Below are positions 43,601 to 51,261 of a DNA stretch of 64,000 nucleotides, piece by piece. Numbering within the stretch: the stretch's first letter is position 1; the number at the start of each line of letters is the position of its first letter. The notes beneath the pieces are model-generated. The model had not been told where the DNA came from and did no database searches. It worked only from the letters and a program-made list of their open reading frames with translations. The position numbers and the translations under genes were made by a program. This stretch comes from Winogradskya consettensis. Lineage in GTDB: Bacteria > Actinomycetota > Actinomycetes > Mycobacteriales > Micromonosporaceae. The stretch lies in NCBI RefSeq assembly GCF_018332715.1, contig NZ_BOQP01000011.1:62001-126000 (forward strand). The letters are read 5' to 3'.

Positions 43601-45477
43601 CCGAGAACATCAGCACCGCGGAAGCCCTGCAGGCCGACCCAGTCTTCGGGGACTTCACCCGGGTCAGCGCCGACATCGACGCGATTCTGAGCGGGCACAC
43701 GCACCAGCCGTACGCGTTCGAGGTCCCGGTCCCCGGTACCGACCGTAAGCGCCCGGTCATCCAGGCCGAGGACTACGGCGTCCGGCTCGGCAAGGCGGTC
43801 CTCACGTACGACCCGGCCACCAAGTCGGTGACCGCGTCCACCGCCGAGCTGCTCAACGTCACGGGCTACACGCCGGACCCGGCCGTCGCGGACATCGTGG
43901 CGAAGGCGAAGGCGACCGCGACCGAGCTCGGTAAGCAGCCGCTCGGCAAGATCACGGCCGACATCAACCGGGCGTACACCGCTGCCGGTGCCGAGGACCG
44001 TGGCGCCGAATCGGTGATGGGCAACTTCATCGCCGACGTCCAGCTCGACCAGACCAGCGCCGCGGGTCGCGGTGGTGCGCAGATCGCCCTCATGAACCCG
44101 GGCGGCCTGCGGGCGGACCTCAAGTACGGCACCGACGGCACCGTCACGTATTCCGACGCGTTCGCCGTGCAGCCGTTCGCCAACGACGTGGTGACCCAGA
44201 CGCTCACCGGTGCCCAGATCAAGCAGGTACTGGAAGAGCAGTGGCAGCCGGACGGGGCCTCCCGGCCGGTGCTTCACCTGGGCTCGTCGAAGGGGCTCAC
44301 CTACTCCTACGACGTCGCCAAGGCACGCGGTGAGCGCATCATCGCGTCGTCGCTGAAGCTCAACGGCGTGACGCTGAACCCGGCCGGCACCTACCGGGTC
44401 ACGTCGAACTCGTTCCTCGCCGCGGGTGGCGACAACTTCCTCACCCTCGGCAAGGGCACCGATCGGATCACGACCGGCGACAACGACCTCACCATGCTGG
44501 TGAACTACTTCGCCGCGCACACCCCGATCACCGCCGACCCGGCACCGCGCTCCGCCGCCGGGGTTCTCGACATCACCGCCCCGACCGGCACGTACACGCT
44601 GAGCGCCGCGGCGCTCTGGGCCGGCCAGACGGTGAAGCTCACGCAGGTCAAGGTCGCCGACGACACCACCGCGGCGGCGAACATCAAGCGGGTCATCACG
44701 TGGGGCGACGGCAGCGCGCCGCAGACGCTTGCGGTGGGTGCCACGAGCGCGACCCACGCGTACACCAAGGCCGGCAGTTTTGCGGTCTCGGTCGCGCTGA
44801 CCGACGAGGCCGGCAACACGGGCGTCGTCAAGGCCGCCACGGTCAAGGTGACGGCCCAGCCGGGTCAGTTCAAGCTGAGCACCACCTCGATCTGGGCCAC
44901 CCAGTCGGTCTCCGTCGGGATCAAGGGCGTGACCGGCGCCAGCAAGATCGTGGTTGCCTGGGGCGACGGCGCGACGTCGACGTTCTCGCCGAACACCTCC
45001 GCGGTGGCGCACAAGTACGTCAAGGCCGGCACGTTCAAGGTGACGGCTACGCCGTACAACGCCGTCGGAGCCGGTAAGGCAGTCGCCGTCGGCTCGGTGA
45101 AGGTCACCAAGGACACCTACAAGCCGACCGTGAGCGTCAAGGCGCCCGCCAAGGCGAGCCACGTGTCGTCGTGGAAGAAGGTCACCGGCACGACGGCGGA
45201 CAAGGGCCTGGGCGTCGCCAAGGTTCAGGTCAAGCTCGTCGAGCAGCGCTCGGGCAAGTGGTACTACTACACCGGTTCGAAGTGGGTGAAGACGACGTCG
45301 TACAGCAAGGCGCTCGCCAAGGCCAAGCTGATCAGCGTCACCCCGAACACCAAGGGTGCGTGGAGCACGGGCCTGAAGGGTGTCGCGAAGGGCACCCTGA
45401 AGATCTCCTACCGCGCTCAGGACAAGGCCGGTAACACCTCGGCCTACAAGGTCTACACGGTGAAAATCACCAAGTAG
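40693..45477 (+). CDS. Giant secreted nuclease (ExeM/NucH type) fused to 5'-nucleotidase (UshA type)
   Basis: A 1594-residue exported protein. The signal peptide ends near PARAAEA (about residue 28). Visible modules in order: lamin-tail-like domain (about 33-155, TPFISEIHYDNAGTDSGESI); OB-fold-like part (about 195-300); endonuclease/exonuclease/phosphatase domain (about 468-770, IRLASFNVLNYF, VANHLKSK, LLLGDFNAY, SDHDPVVIG). Then a metallophosphatase (about 780-1060, SINDFHGRLES, VGNHEFDKG, SGHTHQP) and a 5'-nucleotidase C-terminal domain (about 1085-1300, ALMNPGGLRADLKYG). Two PKD-like repeats and an Ig-like tail follow. It can in principle cut DNA outside the cell and remove phosphate from the nucleotides. 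ATG 40693 is set by GGAGGAAAA. Confidence 0.93.
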   Translation: MRRYMRKAGAAAVATALGLSFTGSPARAAEAGTTPFISEIHYDNAGTDSGESIEVEAPVGFDLTGWQIVLYNGNGGAAYDTKALSGVVPAAGVKVQTYGVDGIQNGAPDGVALVAADGTVAEFLTYEGTFTAVGGPAAGKTGVDIGVSETSAPVGQSLQKINGVWQGPLTSTFGALNTAGTPGDPDPEEPADCTVTPDHTIAEVQGTGADTPLAGTRVTVEGVVTADHRTGGYNGFYIQTAGSGGNRPVAAGTASDGLFVYAVAANLPAVAIGDVVRVSGTPSEYNAFTELTLAAKTDTQVCSHDATLPTPVALKLPLDDAARESAESMLVAPSGAYAVSDVYNTNRYGEIVLAGGDKPAKVPTDVARPGTDAAAKVKADNKLDRILLDDGKTTNLSTAGLAPPYLAKDDPLRVGDTVAAFGPVVLSYGFAEWRLQPATPVDATTPAAQRTTFADTNARTANPVDVGGDIRLASFNVLNYFVHFGGEARGATDAAALAKQQAKIVSAISALDADVVALMEIENSVRFEANDPQLALKTLVGALNAKDGAGTWDYVRSPAELPGAAQQDYITTAIIFKPAKVTPKGASRSVNDETVWANAREPIAQTFTSGTIDFTVVANHLKSKSASVAPTGDNVDTGDGQGPYNGDRKRQAAALATFVDGVKADSKTDKVLLLGDFNAYTQEDPVQVLYDKGYTDLHSTFAPGKNSYVFGGESGSLDHAFATPSLADRVTGVDIWNINSVESFAYEYDGYAPFYEDGPYRASDHDPVVIGLNTKAAGPVDLQLLSINDFHGRLESPTAGVGGAAQLVGAVNQLRAQNPNTAWVSAGDNIGASTFISAIDGDNPTIDALNSGGLAVSAVGNHEFDKGLADLTGRVSDRADFPYLAANVYKDGQRVLPGYSVQTLGGVRVGYIGVVTEQTGSLVSPDGIKGVEFRDPVAEANKLATELSDGNEANGEADVLVLLAHEGAATENISTAEALQADPVFGDFTRVSADIDAILSGHTHQPYAFEVPVPGTDRKRPVIQAEDYGVRLGKAVLTYDPATKSVTASTAELLNVTGYTPDPAVADIVAKAKATATELGKQPLGKITADINRAYTAAGAEDRGAESVMGNFIADVQLDQTSAAGRGGAQIALMNPGGLRADLKYGTDGTVTYSDAFAVQPFANDVVTQTLTGAQIKQVLEEQWQPDGASRPVLHLGSSKGLTYSYDVAKARGERIIASSLKLNGVTLNPAGTYRVTSNSFLAAGGDNFLTLGKGTDRITTGDNDLTMLVNYFAAHTPITADPAPRSAAGVLDITAPTGTYTLSAAALWAGQTVKLTQVKVADDTTAAANIKRVITWGDGSAPQTLAVGATSATHAYTKAGSFAVSVALTDEAGNTGVVKAATVKVTAQPGQFKLSTTSIWATQSVSVGIKGVTGASKIVVAWGDGATSTFSPNTSAVAHKYVKAGTFKVTATPYNAVGAGKAVAVGSVKVTKDTYKPTVSVKAPAKASHVSSWKKVTGTTADKGLGVAKVQVKLVEQRSGKWYYYTGSKWVKTTSYSKALAKAKLISVTPNTKGAWSTGLKGVAKGTLKISYRAQDKAGNTSAYKVYTVKITK

Positions 45478-45489
45478 TCCCGTCATGAA

Positions 45490-45525
45490 CGAAGGCCCTC
45501 ACCGATGCGGTGGGGGCCTTCTTCG
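45490..45525. terminator. Bidirectional terminator between the nuclease and the lanthipeptide regulator
   Basis: CGAAGGCCCTCACC and GGTGGGGGCCTTC (45490-45503 and 45509-45521) form a stem of about 13 bp between two convergent genes, with a 5-nt loop. Confidence 0.8.
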
Positions 45526-45530
45526 TGCGG

Positions 45531-46526
45531 TCAGAGCCAGCCGAGCTGAACGGCGCGGACGCCGGCCTGGAAACGGCTCTCGGCCTCCAGTCGGGTCATC
45601 AGGTCGGCGACGATGCGGGCCACGGTGCGCAGGGAAACTCCCAGGCTGCGGGCTATCTTCTCGTCCTTGACGCCGGAGGCCAGCATGCGCAGGACGGCCT
45701 GCTCCTCCACGGACATGTCGACGCTGAGCTGGCTCTTCGAGATCTCGTCGAAACTGGAAGAACTGTCCCAGAAATAATTGAAGATGCGCACCAGGGAACG
45801 TACGAAAAGGGTTCCTGAAATGAGAATCCCACCGGCCCGGCCATTTTCGGGATCCACCGGGATGATGGCCTGGCGGCCGTCGGAGATGATGAGCCGGACC
45901 GGCAGCAGCGAGGCGATACGGATCTCGTACTTGAGGTCAGCCAGCTGGCGCAGATTGTCGAGGACGTAGCTCGCCGAGATGAGCCGTTGCAGATAGATGC
46001 TGCGCATGCGCAGGCCCCGCTCGGCGAGCATCTGGCTGCGGGGCAGCGCGTCCTCGACCATGGCCTTCGACGGCAGCGGCCCGGGGTGCATGGAGAGGAT
46101 CTCGCGCTGGGTGTGCTCGGTGAAGTCGTCCAGGATGACGGCCAGCCGGTGCGGATCGGTGATCACCTGGATGGTGGTGTCGCTGGGGTCCTGGACTGAC
46201 AGTGGCATGAAGTCGTCGACCAGACGCCGCACCAGCGCGAAGTTGTCACTCAGCTGACTCTGCAGCTCGCCGTAGACGGTCTCGCTCTCGTGGGCCACCC
46301 GCAGCAGGGCCGCCTCGGGGCGGACGAGGACGAGCTCGCCGGTCTGCTGGCGCTCGGTGAGCAGGCTCAACTGTTTGAGGACGGTAACCGCGTCGGACTC
46401 CTCGCCCTCGGTGAGGTCCAAGGAGGAGAGAACCGCCGCGACACCCTCGTCCTCGCGCAGGCGCAGCGTGCGGTAGATGTCCAGGGTCTGCTGCGGGACG
46501 GATTCGGATGCCCTCTTTGCGTCCAC
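45531..46526 (-). CDS. LuxR-type HTH regulator of the lanthipeptide cluster
   Basis: A 331-residue regulator with a C-terminal LuxR/GerE HTH (MSVEEQAVLRMLASGVKDEKIARSLGVSLRTVARIVADLMTRL, about residues 267-310). The N-terminal 260 residues have a TrmB/HTH-like beginning (DIYRTLRLREDEGVAAVLSSL) and a middle PLD-like or sensor-type part (ISDGRQAIIPVDPENGRAGGILISGTLFVRSLVRIFNYFWDSS). There is no receiver domain. Regulators of this layout commonly stand next to class III lanthipeptide synthetases. It is divergent from the cluster across 353 bp that contain a 5-6-5 inverted repeat. GTG 46526 follows GAAAGGG. Confidence 0.83.
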   Translation of the reverse strand: MDAKRASESVPQQTLDIYRTLRLREDEGVAAVLSSLDLTEGEESDAVTVLKQLSLLTERQQTGELVLVRPEAALLRVAHESETVYGELQSQLSDNFALVRRLVDDFMPLSVQDPSDTTIQVITDPHRLAVILDDFTEHTQREILSMHPGPLPSKAMVEDALPRSQMLAERGLRMRSIYLQRLISASYVLDNLRQLADLKYEIRIASLLPVRLIISDGRQAIIPVDPENGRAGGILISGTLFVRSLVRIFNYFWDSSSSFDEISKSQLSVDMSVEEQAVLRMLASGVKDEKIARSLGVSLRTVARIVADLMTRLEAESRFQAGVRAVQLGWL

Positions 46527-46879
46527 TGATGCCCTTTCTAGCGGAGCGTCACCCCCCGGTGGGACCTGTCGTATCTTAACCGCTGATGGGGCTTGTGGTC
46601 TGACCCCGCATTCGGTAAAGGTCTAGGTAGGACCAGCCGTTCCGTCCATTGACTTTCCGGGGTTGCGTTTTACCGCACCCCGTGCGTGGCGATGATTGGT
46701 CCGTTTCCTCCTGGCTCGGGCACCCGGCCGGCTGCACATGTGTGACAGGGACGTGTCATGGCGTGTCCGTGCAAGGCCTAAACCCTTCCGGCATGCCATT
46801 GCGGGGACCAGTATTGGTTCCAGAAGCGAGACGCCGAAACGGAAAACGGGAACTCGCAGCATTCACGGGGGTAATTCAG
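46527..46879. promoter_or_regulatory. Divergent control region of the lanthipeptide cluster
   Basis: 353 bp between the LuxR-type regulator and the first peptide gene, containing no gene. A TGACA-GGGACG-TGTCA inverted repeat lies at 46743-46758 and is a candidate binding site. A GGGGGT ribosome site lies at about 46866-46871. Clear -35/-10 pairs were not identified. Confidence 0.4.
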
Positions 46880-47032
46880 ATGTCGAAGGTAGCTCTGTCG
46901 CGCTCAAAAACGGTCGCCATCGTCTCCGCGCTGATCGCGGCACTGGTCTTCTCCGGTGCTCAGGCGCCGGTTAACCCGCAGGTCAAGCCGGTTGTCTCGG
47001 CCACGGGGGAGGGCGAGGTCTGGTGCTGCTGA
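46880..47032 (+). CDS. 50-residue signal-peptide ORF at the head of the lanthipeptide operon
   Basis: I do not recognise this peptide. It starts MSKVALSRSK, continues with a hydrophobic segment TVAIVSALIAALVFSG ending in a possible signal-peptidase site at AQA (about residue 29), and leaves a mature part APVNPQVKPVVSATG followed by EGEVWCC. Two adjacent Cys preceded by Trp end the protein. It has its own GGGGGT ribosome site and a 45-bp gap to lanKC, so it is in the same operon. It lacks the LQE leader and the S-x2-S-x3-C motif, so it is not one of the lanthipeptide precursors. Possible roles are a signalling peptide, an immunity peptide or a separate secreted product. Confidence 0.6.
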   Translation: MSKVALSRSKTVAIVSALIAALVFSGAQAPVNPQVKPVVSATGEGEVWCC

Positions 47033-47077
47033 CGACATCACAAAGATCCGCGAACGGCATCGGAAAGGAGGAATGAC

Positions 47078-49588
47078 ATGGATCTCAGATATGAATCTTA
47101 TGCAGTATCCGATAAGCGCTTCTATGAGCCTCTGGCCCGCTGCAACGACCATTCGACGCGGCTGCCGGCGGTAACCCGGGCCGTGCCGGACGGGTGGCGG
47201 CGCGAGCAGCAGGGCGTCTGGACGGTGATGCTGCCCAGTGACGGGGTACCGGTGCCCGACCAGGGCTGGAAGGTGCACCTGAGCGCCACCCCGGACGGGG
47301 CGGGTGAGCTGGTCGACGCCGTCTGGGCGATCTGTCAGCGCCTCTCGGTGCCGTGGAAGTTCCTCCGGAGCCGGTTCGTGGTGACGGTGACCAACAGCAA
47401 GTACGCGCCGCGGGCTTCGAGCGGCAAGGTCGTCACCGTCTATCCCCGCACCGCCGCGGAACTGCACGACGTTGTCGCGGCGCTCGACACCGAGCTCGGT
47501 GGCACGCCGGGCCCGTACGTCCTCTCGGATCTGCGGTTCCGGGAAGGCCCGGTCTATCTGCGGTACGGCGCCTTCGTACCGATGTGGTGCGAGCAACCGG
47601 ACGGCTCGAAGGTCGCGGCGCTCCGCGATGCCGCCGGCACGCTCGTCCCCGACCGGCGGACCCCCGGGTTCACCCTGCCCGACGGTGTGACGCTGCCCGA
47701 GTTCTGGCCACCGCTGGACGAGACGCCGGCCGAGGCGCGGGTGGGTGACTACGTGGTCACCAAGGCCCTGCACTTCTCCAACGCCGGGGGTGTCTACCTG
47801 GCCGAGGGGCCGGACGGGCGCACCGTCGTCCTGAAGGAGGCCCGGCCGCACGCCGGGCTCGACGCCCGGGGCCGCGACGCGGTGCACCGGCTGCGCAACG
47901 AGCACCGGACCCTCGAACGGCTCGGGCATCTCGACTTCGTTCCCGAGGTGTACGGCTACTTCACCGCCTGGGAACACGAATACCTGGTCATCGAGTACAT
48001 CGAGGGGCGTACGGTCGCCGCCTGGCTCGGAGCTGAACTGCCGCTGCTGCGGCACCGGCCCGGCCCGGAAGCCCTGCGCACCCATGCCGCCAGGGTGACC
48101 ACCATCTTCGACGAGGTCGAGCGATGTCTGCTGGAACTGCACGCCACCGGTGTCGCCTACGGTGACCTGCACAGTCAGAACATCGTCCTGCGACCGGACG
48201 GCAGGGTGGTGCTGCTCGACTTCGAGCTCGCCGCCGACATCGACGGACCCCATCACGGCGCGCTCGGTGCGCCGGGATTCAGCCATCCATCTCTCACCAG
48301 TGCCCGCGACGCCGACCTGTTCGCGCTGGCCTGCTGCCGGCTCACCTCGTACGGTCACATGACCGCGCTGATGGCCCAGCAGCCTGCGATCGCCGGCTCG
48401 CTGCTGACACTGGCGGCCCGGACGTACGGGTTGAGCGCGGGCACCGTCCAGCAGATGACGGACGGGTTGCGCCGCGCCCCGGCACTACAGGACACCGCTG
48501 CAGTCGGCGGCCCGCCGGATCCACCGGCGGCGGCCGACCTGATCGAGGGCATCCGCGCCGCGGCCACCCTCGGCCGGCCGGACCGGCTGTATCCGGGTGA
48601 CATCGGACTGGACCGGCCCGGTGGTGCGGTAGGACTGGCCTACGGGGCGTCGGGTGTGCTGCTCGCGCTGCAGGCGGCCCAGGTACGCGTACCCGACAAT
48701 CATCTCGACTGGCTGGCGGAAGCCTGCCGCAGAGCCGGACCCGACACACCGTCCGGGCTCTACGACGGCCTCGCCGGCGGCGCCCTGGTGCTGCACCGGC
48801 TCGGGGCGACCTACGAGGCCGGGGCGCTCATCGACCGGATCCTGGACCGCCCGCCACCGCGATCCGCCAGCCTCTACGACGGCCGCACCGGCCTCGCCCA
48901 GCTGCTGCTGGACGTCGGCCGGGAGAGCGACGGGCTACGCCTGGCGCAGACCGTCGCGGACCAGGCCGGCGATCCGGACGCACTGCGCCGACCGGGGCTG
49001 ATGCGAGGCTGGTCGGGACCGGCGGTGCTGTTCGCCCGCTGCGCGCTGCTCACCGGTGATCCTCGGTGGACGGAGCTCGCGGAGCAGGCGCTGCTGACCG
49101 ACCTGAGACATGGCCGGCGAGCCGAGGGCACGCTGCAGCTGCTGACGGACGGCAAGCTGCTTCCGTACCTCAATGAGGGTTCGGCAGGAGTGGCACTGGC
49201 CGCTCTCGCCCTCCCACCCGAGACCCGCGTGCCGGTGACGGAAATCGTCCTGGCCGCTGCCCGGGCCGGCGCCGTCGAGGCGATGGCGCAAGGCGGGCTC
49301 TTCAACGGACGTGCCGGAATCGTCTACCTGCTCGCCCACGTGGCGACGCGGTGGCCGGACTGGCACGAGGCTCTGGCGGACCAACGCCGGCTGCTGTCCC
49401 TGCACGCCGCCCCGGTCGGTAACGGCCGAGTGTTGCACGGAGACCAGCTGATCCGGCTCTCCACCGATCTGGCCACCGGCTCGGCCGGCGCCCTGTTGGC
49501 GCTGACCGTAGCTGACGAGCCCGACAGGGCCGCCCTTCCCGGTGCGCTCGCCCCCGTGGCGCACCACCCGGTCGAGCCGGTGGCCTGA
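47078..49588 (+). CDS. lanKC: Class III lanthipeptide synthetase LanKC
   Basis: An 836-residue three-domain enzyme. The N-terminal phospho-Ser/Thr lyase-like domain is at about residues 1-215. The Ser/Thr kinase is at about 225-450, with ATP Lys in VVLKEARPH, catalytic YGDLHSQNIVL and metal-binding LLDFELAADI. The LanC-like cyclase is at about 500-800, with repeated GLYDGLAGG, SLYDGRTGL and GLFNGRAGI segments. The zinc-binding WC and CHG motifs of class I/II/IV cyclases are absent, which marks class III. It phosphorylates core Ser, eliminates to Dha and forms lanthionine or labionin. AAAGGAGGAA (47065-47073) is a strong ribosome site. Six precursor genes follow from 42 bp after the stop. Confidence 0.95.
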   Translation: MDLRYESYAVSDKRFYEPLARCNDHSTRLPAVTRAVPDGWRREQQGVWTVMLPSDGVPVPDQGWKVHLSATPDGAGELVDAVWAICQRLSVPWKFLRSRFVVTVTNSKYAPRASSGKVVTVYPRTAAELHDVVAALDTELGGTPGPYVLSDLRFREGPVYLRYGAFVPMWCEQPDGSKVAALRDAAGTLVPDRRTPGFTLPDGVTLPEFWPPLDETPAEARVGDYVVTKALHFSNAGGVYLAEGPDGRTVVLKEARPHAGLDARGRDAVHRLRNEHRTLERLGHLDFVPEVYGYFTAWEHEYLVIEYIEGRTVAAWLGAELPLLRHRPGPEALRTHAARVTTIFDEVERCLLELHATGVAYGDLHSQNIVLRPDGRVVLLDFELAADIDGPHHGALGAPGFSHPSLTSARDADLFALACCRLTSYGHMTALMAQQPAIAGSLLTLAARTYGLSAGTVQQMTDGLRRAPALQDTAAVGGPPDPPAAADLIEGIRAAATLGRPDRLYPGDIGLDRPGGAVGLAYGASGVLLALQAAQVRVPDNHLDWLAEACRRAGPDTPSGLYDGLAGGALVLHRLGATYEAGALIDRILDRPPPRSASLYDGRTGLAQLLLDVGRESDGLRLAQTVADQAGDPDALRRPGLMRGWSGPAVLFARCALLTGDPRWTELAEQALLTDLRHGRRAEGTLQLLTDGKLLPYLNEGSAGVALAALALPPETRVPVTEIVLAAARAGAVEAMAQGGLFNGRAGIVYLLAHVATRWPDWHEALADQRRLLSLHAAPVGNGRVLHGDQLIRLSTDLATGSAGALLALTVADEPDRAALPGALAPVAHHPVEPVA

Positions 49589-49630
49589 CCGGCCGGCACC
49601 ACCCCATGACACCGAGAGGAGGTGAAACAC

Positions 49631-49723
49631 ATGACCAGCATCCTCAAGCTGCAGGAGACCCCGGACGACACCCGCCCGGAGGACGCCCCGTGGAGCTCGA
49701 TCAGCCTCTTCAACTGCTCGTGA
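49631..49723 (+). CDS. lanA: Class III lanthipeptide precursor 1
   Basis: A 30-residue peptide after GAGGAGGTGAAACAC. The leader has ILKLQET (residues 4-10), the LQ motif used by class III kinases, then acidic DDTRPED. The Pro-Trp junction APW is at 19-21, and the core WSSISLFNCS runs over 21-30. The core carries the labionin pattern S22-x2-S25-x3-C29. This is the first of six copies. Confidence 0.93.
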   Translation: MTSILKLQETPDDTRPEDAPWSSISLFNCS

Positions 49724-49769
49724 GCCCACCGGCCCACATCGCTTCGAGACACCGGAGGAGGTGACACAG

Positions 49770-49862
49770 ATGACCAGCATCCTGAAGCTGCAGGAGACCC
49801 CGGACGACACCCGTCCCGAGGACGCCCCGTGGAGCTCGATCAGCCTCTTCAACTGCTCCTAG
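49770..49862 (+). CDS. lanA: Class III lanthipeptide precursor 2
   Basis: A 30-residue peptide, identical in sequence to precursor 1 (leader ILKLQET, core WSSISLFNCS) but with TAG as stop and a slightly different intergenic. It is preceded by GGAGGAGGTGACACAG. Its ATG is 139 bp after that of copy 1. The duplicate product suggests that dosage of this core matters, or that the duplication is recent. Confidence 0.93.
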   Translation: MTSILKLQETPDDTRPEDAPWSSISLFNCS

Positions 49863-49908
49863 GCCGGCCGGCCCGAGCCGCGTCGAGATCCGCGAGGAGG
49901 TGAAACAC

Positions 49909-50001
49909 ATGACCAGCATTCTCAAGCTGCAGGAGACCAACGAGGACACCCGTCCCGAGGACGCTCCGTGGAGCTCGCTCTCCATCTTCAACTGCTCCTG
50001 A
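49909..50001 (+). CDS. lanA: Class III lanthipeptide precursor 3
   Basis: A 30-residue peptide with leader ILKLQETNEDTRPEDAP and core WSSLSIFNCS. It differs from copies 1 and 2 at leader positions 11-12 (NE for PD) and by an I/L exchange in the core, which keeps its mass. The ribosome site is GAGGAGGTGAAACAC. The labionin pattern S-x2-S-x3-C is retained. Confidence 0.92.
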   Translation: MTSILKLQETNEDTRPEDAPWSSLSIFNCS

Positions 50002-50046
50002 TCACCCGTTCACCCAACGATTCGCTCTCTACCTGGAGGTACTGAC

Positions 50047-50139
50047 ATGACCGCGATCCTGAAGCTGCAGGAGACCCCCGAGGACACCCGTCCCGAGGAC
50101 GCCCCGTGGAGCTCGCTCTCCGTCTTCAACTGCCACTGA
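50047..50139 (+). CDS. lanA: Class III lanthipeptide precursor 4
   Basis: A 30-residue peptide with leader ILKLQETPEDTRPEDAP and core WSSLSVFNCH. The last residue is His instead of Ser. Its ribosome site CTGGAGGTACTGAC differs from those of copies 1-3 and matches copy 5, so 4 and 5 form a subgroup. Spacing from copy 3 is 138 bp. Confidence 0.92.
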   Translation: MTAILKLQETPEDTRPEDAPWSSLSVFNCH

Positions 50140-50185
50140 GCAACCCCTTCACCCACCGTTCCACTTTCTACCTGGAGGTACTGAC

Positions 50186-50278
50186 ATGACCGCGATCCTG
50201 AAGCTGCAGGAGACCCCCGAGGACACCCGTCCCGAGGACGCCCCGTGGAGCTCGCTCTCCGTCTTCAACTGCCACTGA
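50186..50278 (+). CDS. lanA: Class III lanthipeptide precursor 5
   Basis: A 30-residue peptide, identical in coding sequence to precursor 4 (core WSSLSVFNCH). The upstream DNA (TTCTACCTGGAGGTACTGAC) is also the same, so this is a recent tandem duplicate at 139 bp. It has TGA as stop. Confidence 0.92.
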   Translation: MTAILKLQETPEDTRPEDAPWSSLSVFNCH

Positions 50279-50322
50279 TCCGACAGAGCCGTGACGGATT
50301 TATCCGGCAAGGGGGGTGAAAG

Positions 50323-50415
50323 ATGAACGCCGTCCTGTCGCTGCAGGAGACCACGGAGGACACCCGTCCCGAGGACGCTCCGTGGAGCTCATTCAGCTTC
50401 TTCAACTGCTCCTGA
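50323..50415 (+). CDS. lanA: Class III lanthipeptide precursor 6
   Basis: A 30-residue peptide and the most divergent copy: leader NAVLSLQETTEDTRPEDAP, core WSSFSFFNCS. It keeps LQE, DAPW and the S-x2-S-x3-C labionin pattern, with Phe in place of Ile/Leu at two core positions. It is preceded by AAGGGGGGTGAAAG. A GC-rich hairpin lies 25 bp after its stop. Confidence 0.92.
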   Translation: MNAVLSLQETTEDTRPEDAPWSSFSFFNCS

Positions 50416-50440
50416 TCATCTGAACAGCCGGTGTGTTTAT

Positions 50441-50478
50441 CCCCGGGGGTGCGGACTTTCGAGCCCGCACCCCCGGGG
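50441..50478 (+). terminator. Perfect 14-bp hairpin between precursors and transporter
   Basis: CCCCGGGGGTGCGG (50441-50454) pairs fully with CCGCACCCCCGGGG (50465-50478) around a 10-nt loop. It is followed by AAACGCG rather than a U-run, so it probably acts as an mRNA 3'-end stabiliser or a partial terminator rather than a complete one. It lies 40 bp before the transporter start. Confidence 0.75.
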
Positions 50479-50517
50479 AAACGCGCGAAAAGACCAAGAA
50501 AACCCGGGAGAGGAAAC

Positions 50518-51257
<740 letters not shown>

Positions 51258-51261
<4 letters not shown>

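Larger units (their letters stand above)
49616..50415 (+). repeat. Six tandem precursor units with 137-139 bp period
   Basis: Start-to-start distances of the six precursor genes are 139, 139, 138, 139 and 137 bp. Each unit consists of a 93-bp gene and a 44-46 bp spacer with its own ribosome site. Copies 1-3 share one spacer type and 4-5 another, indicating stepwise local duplication. Confidence 0.93.

Noticed and set aside
42361..45486. 1041-codon minus-strand frame opposite the nuclease gene
   Set aside because: It mirrors the coding strand. The translation is Arg/Val/Gly-rich without domains, while the plus strand encodes clear catalytic motifs.
49631..50415. Possible CRISPR-like or IS repeat in the precursor array
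   Set aside because: The repeated units are whole small genes with ribosome sites and conserved leader/core structure.
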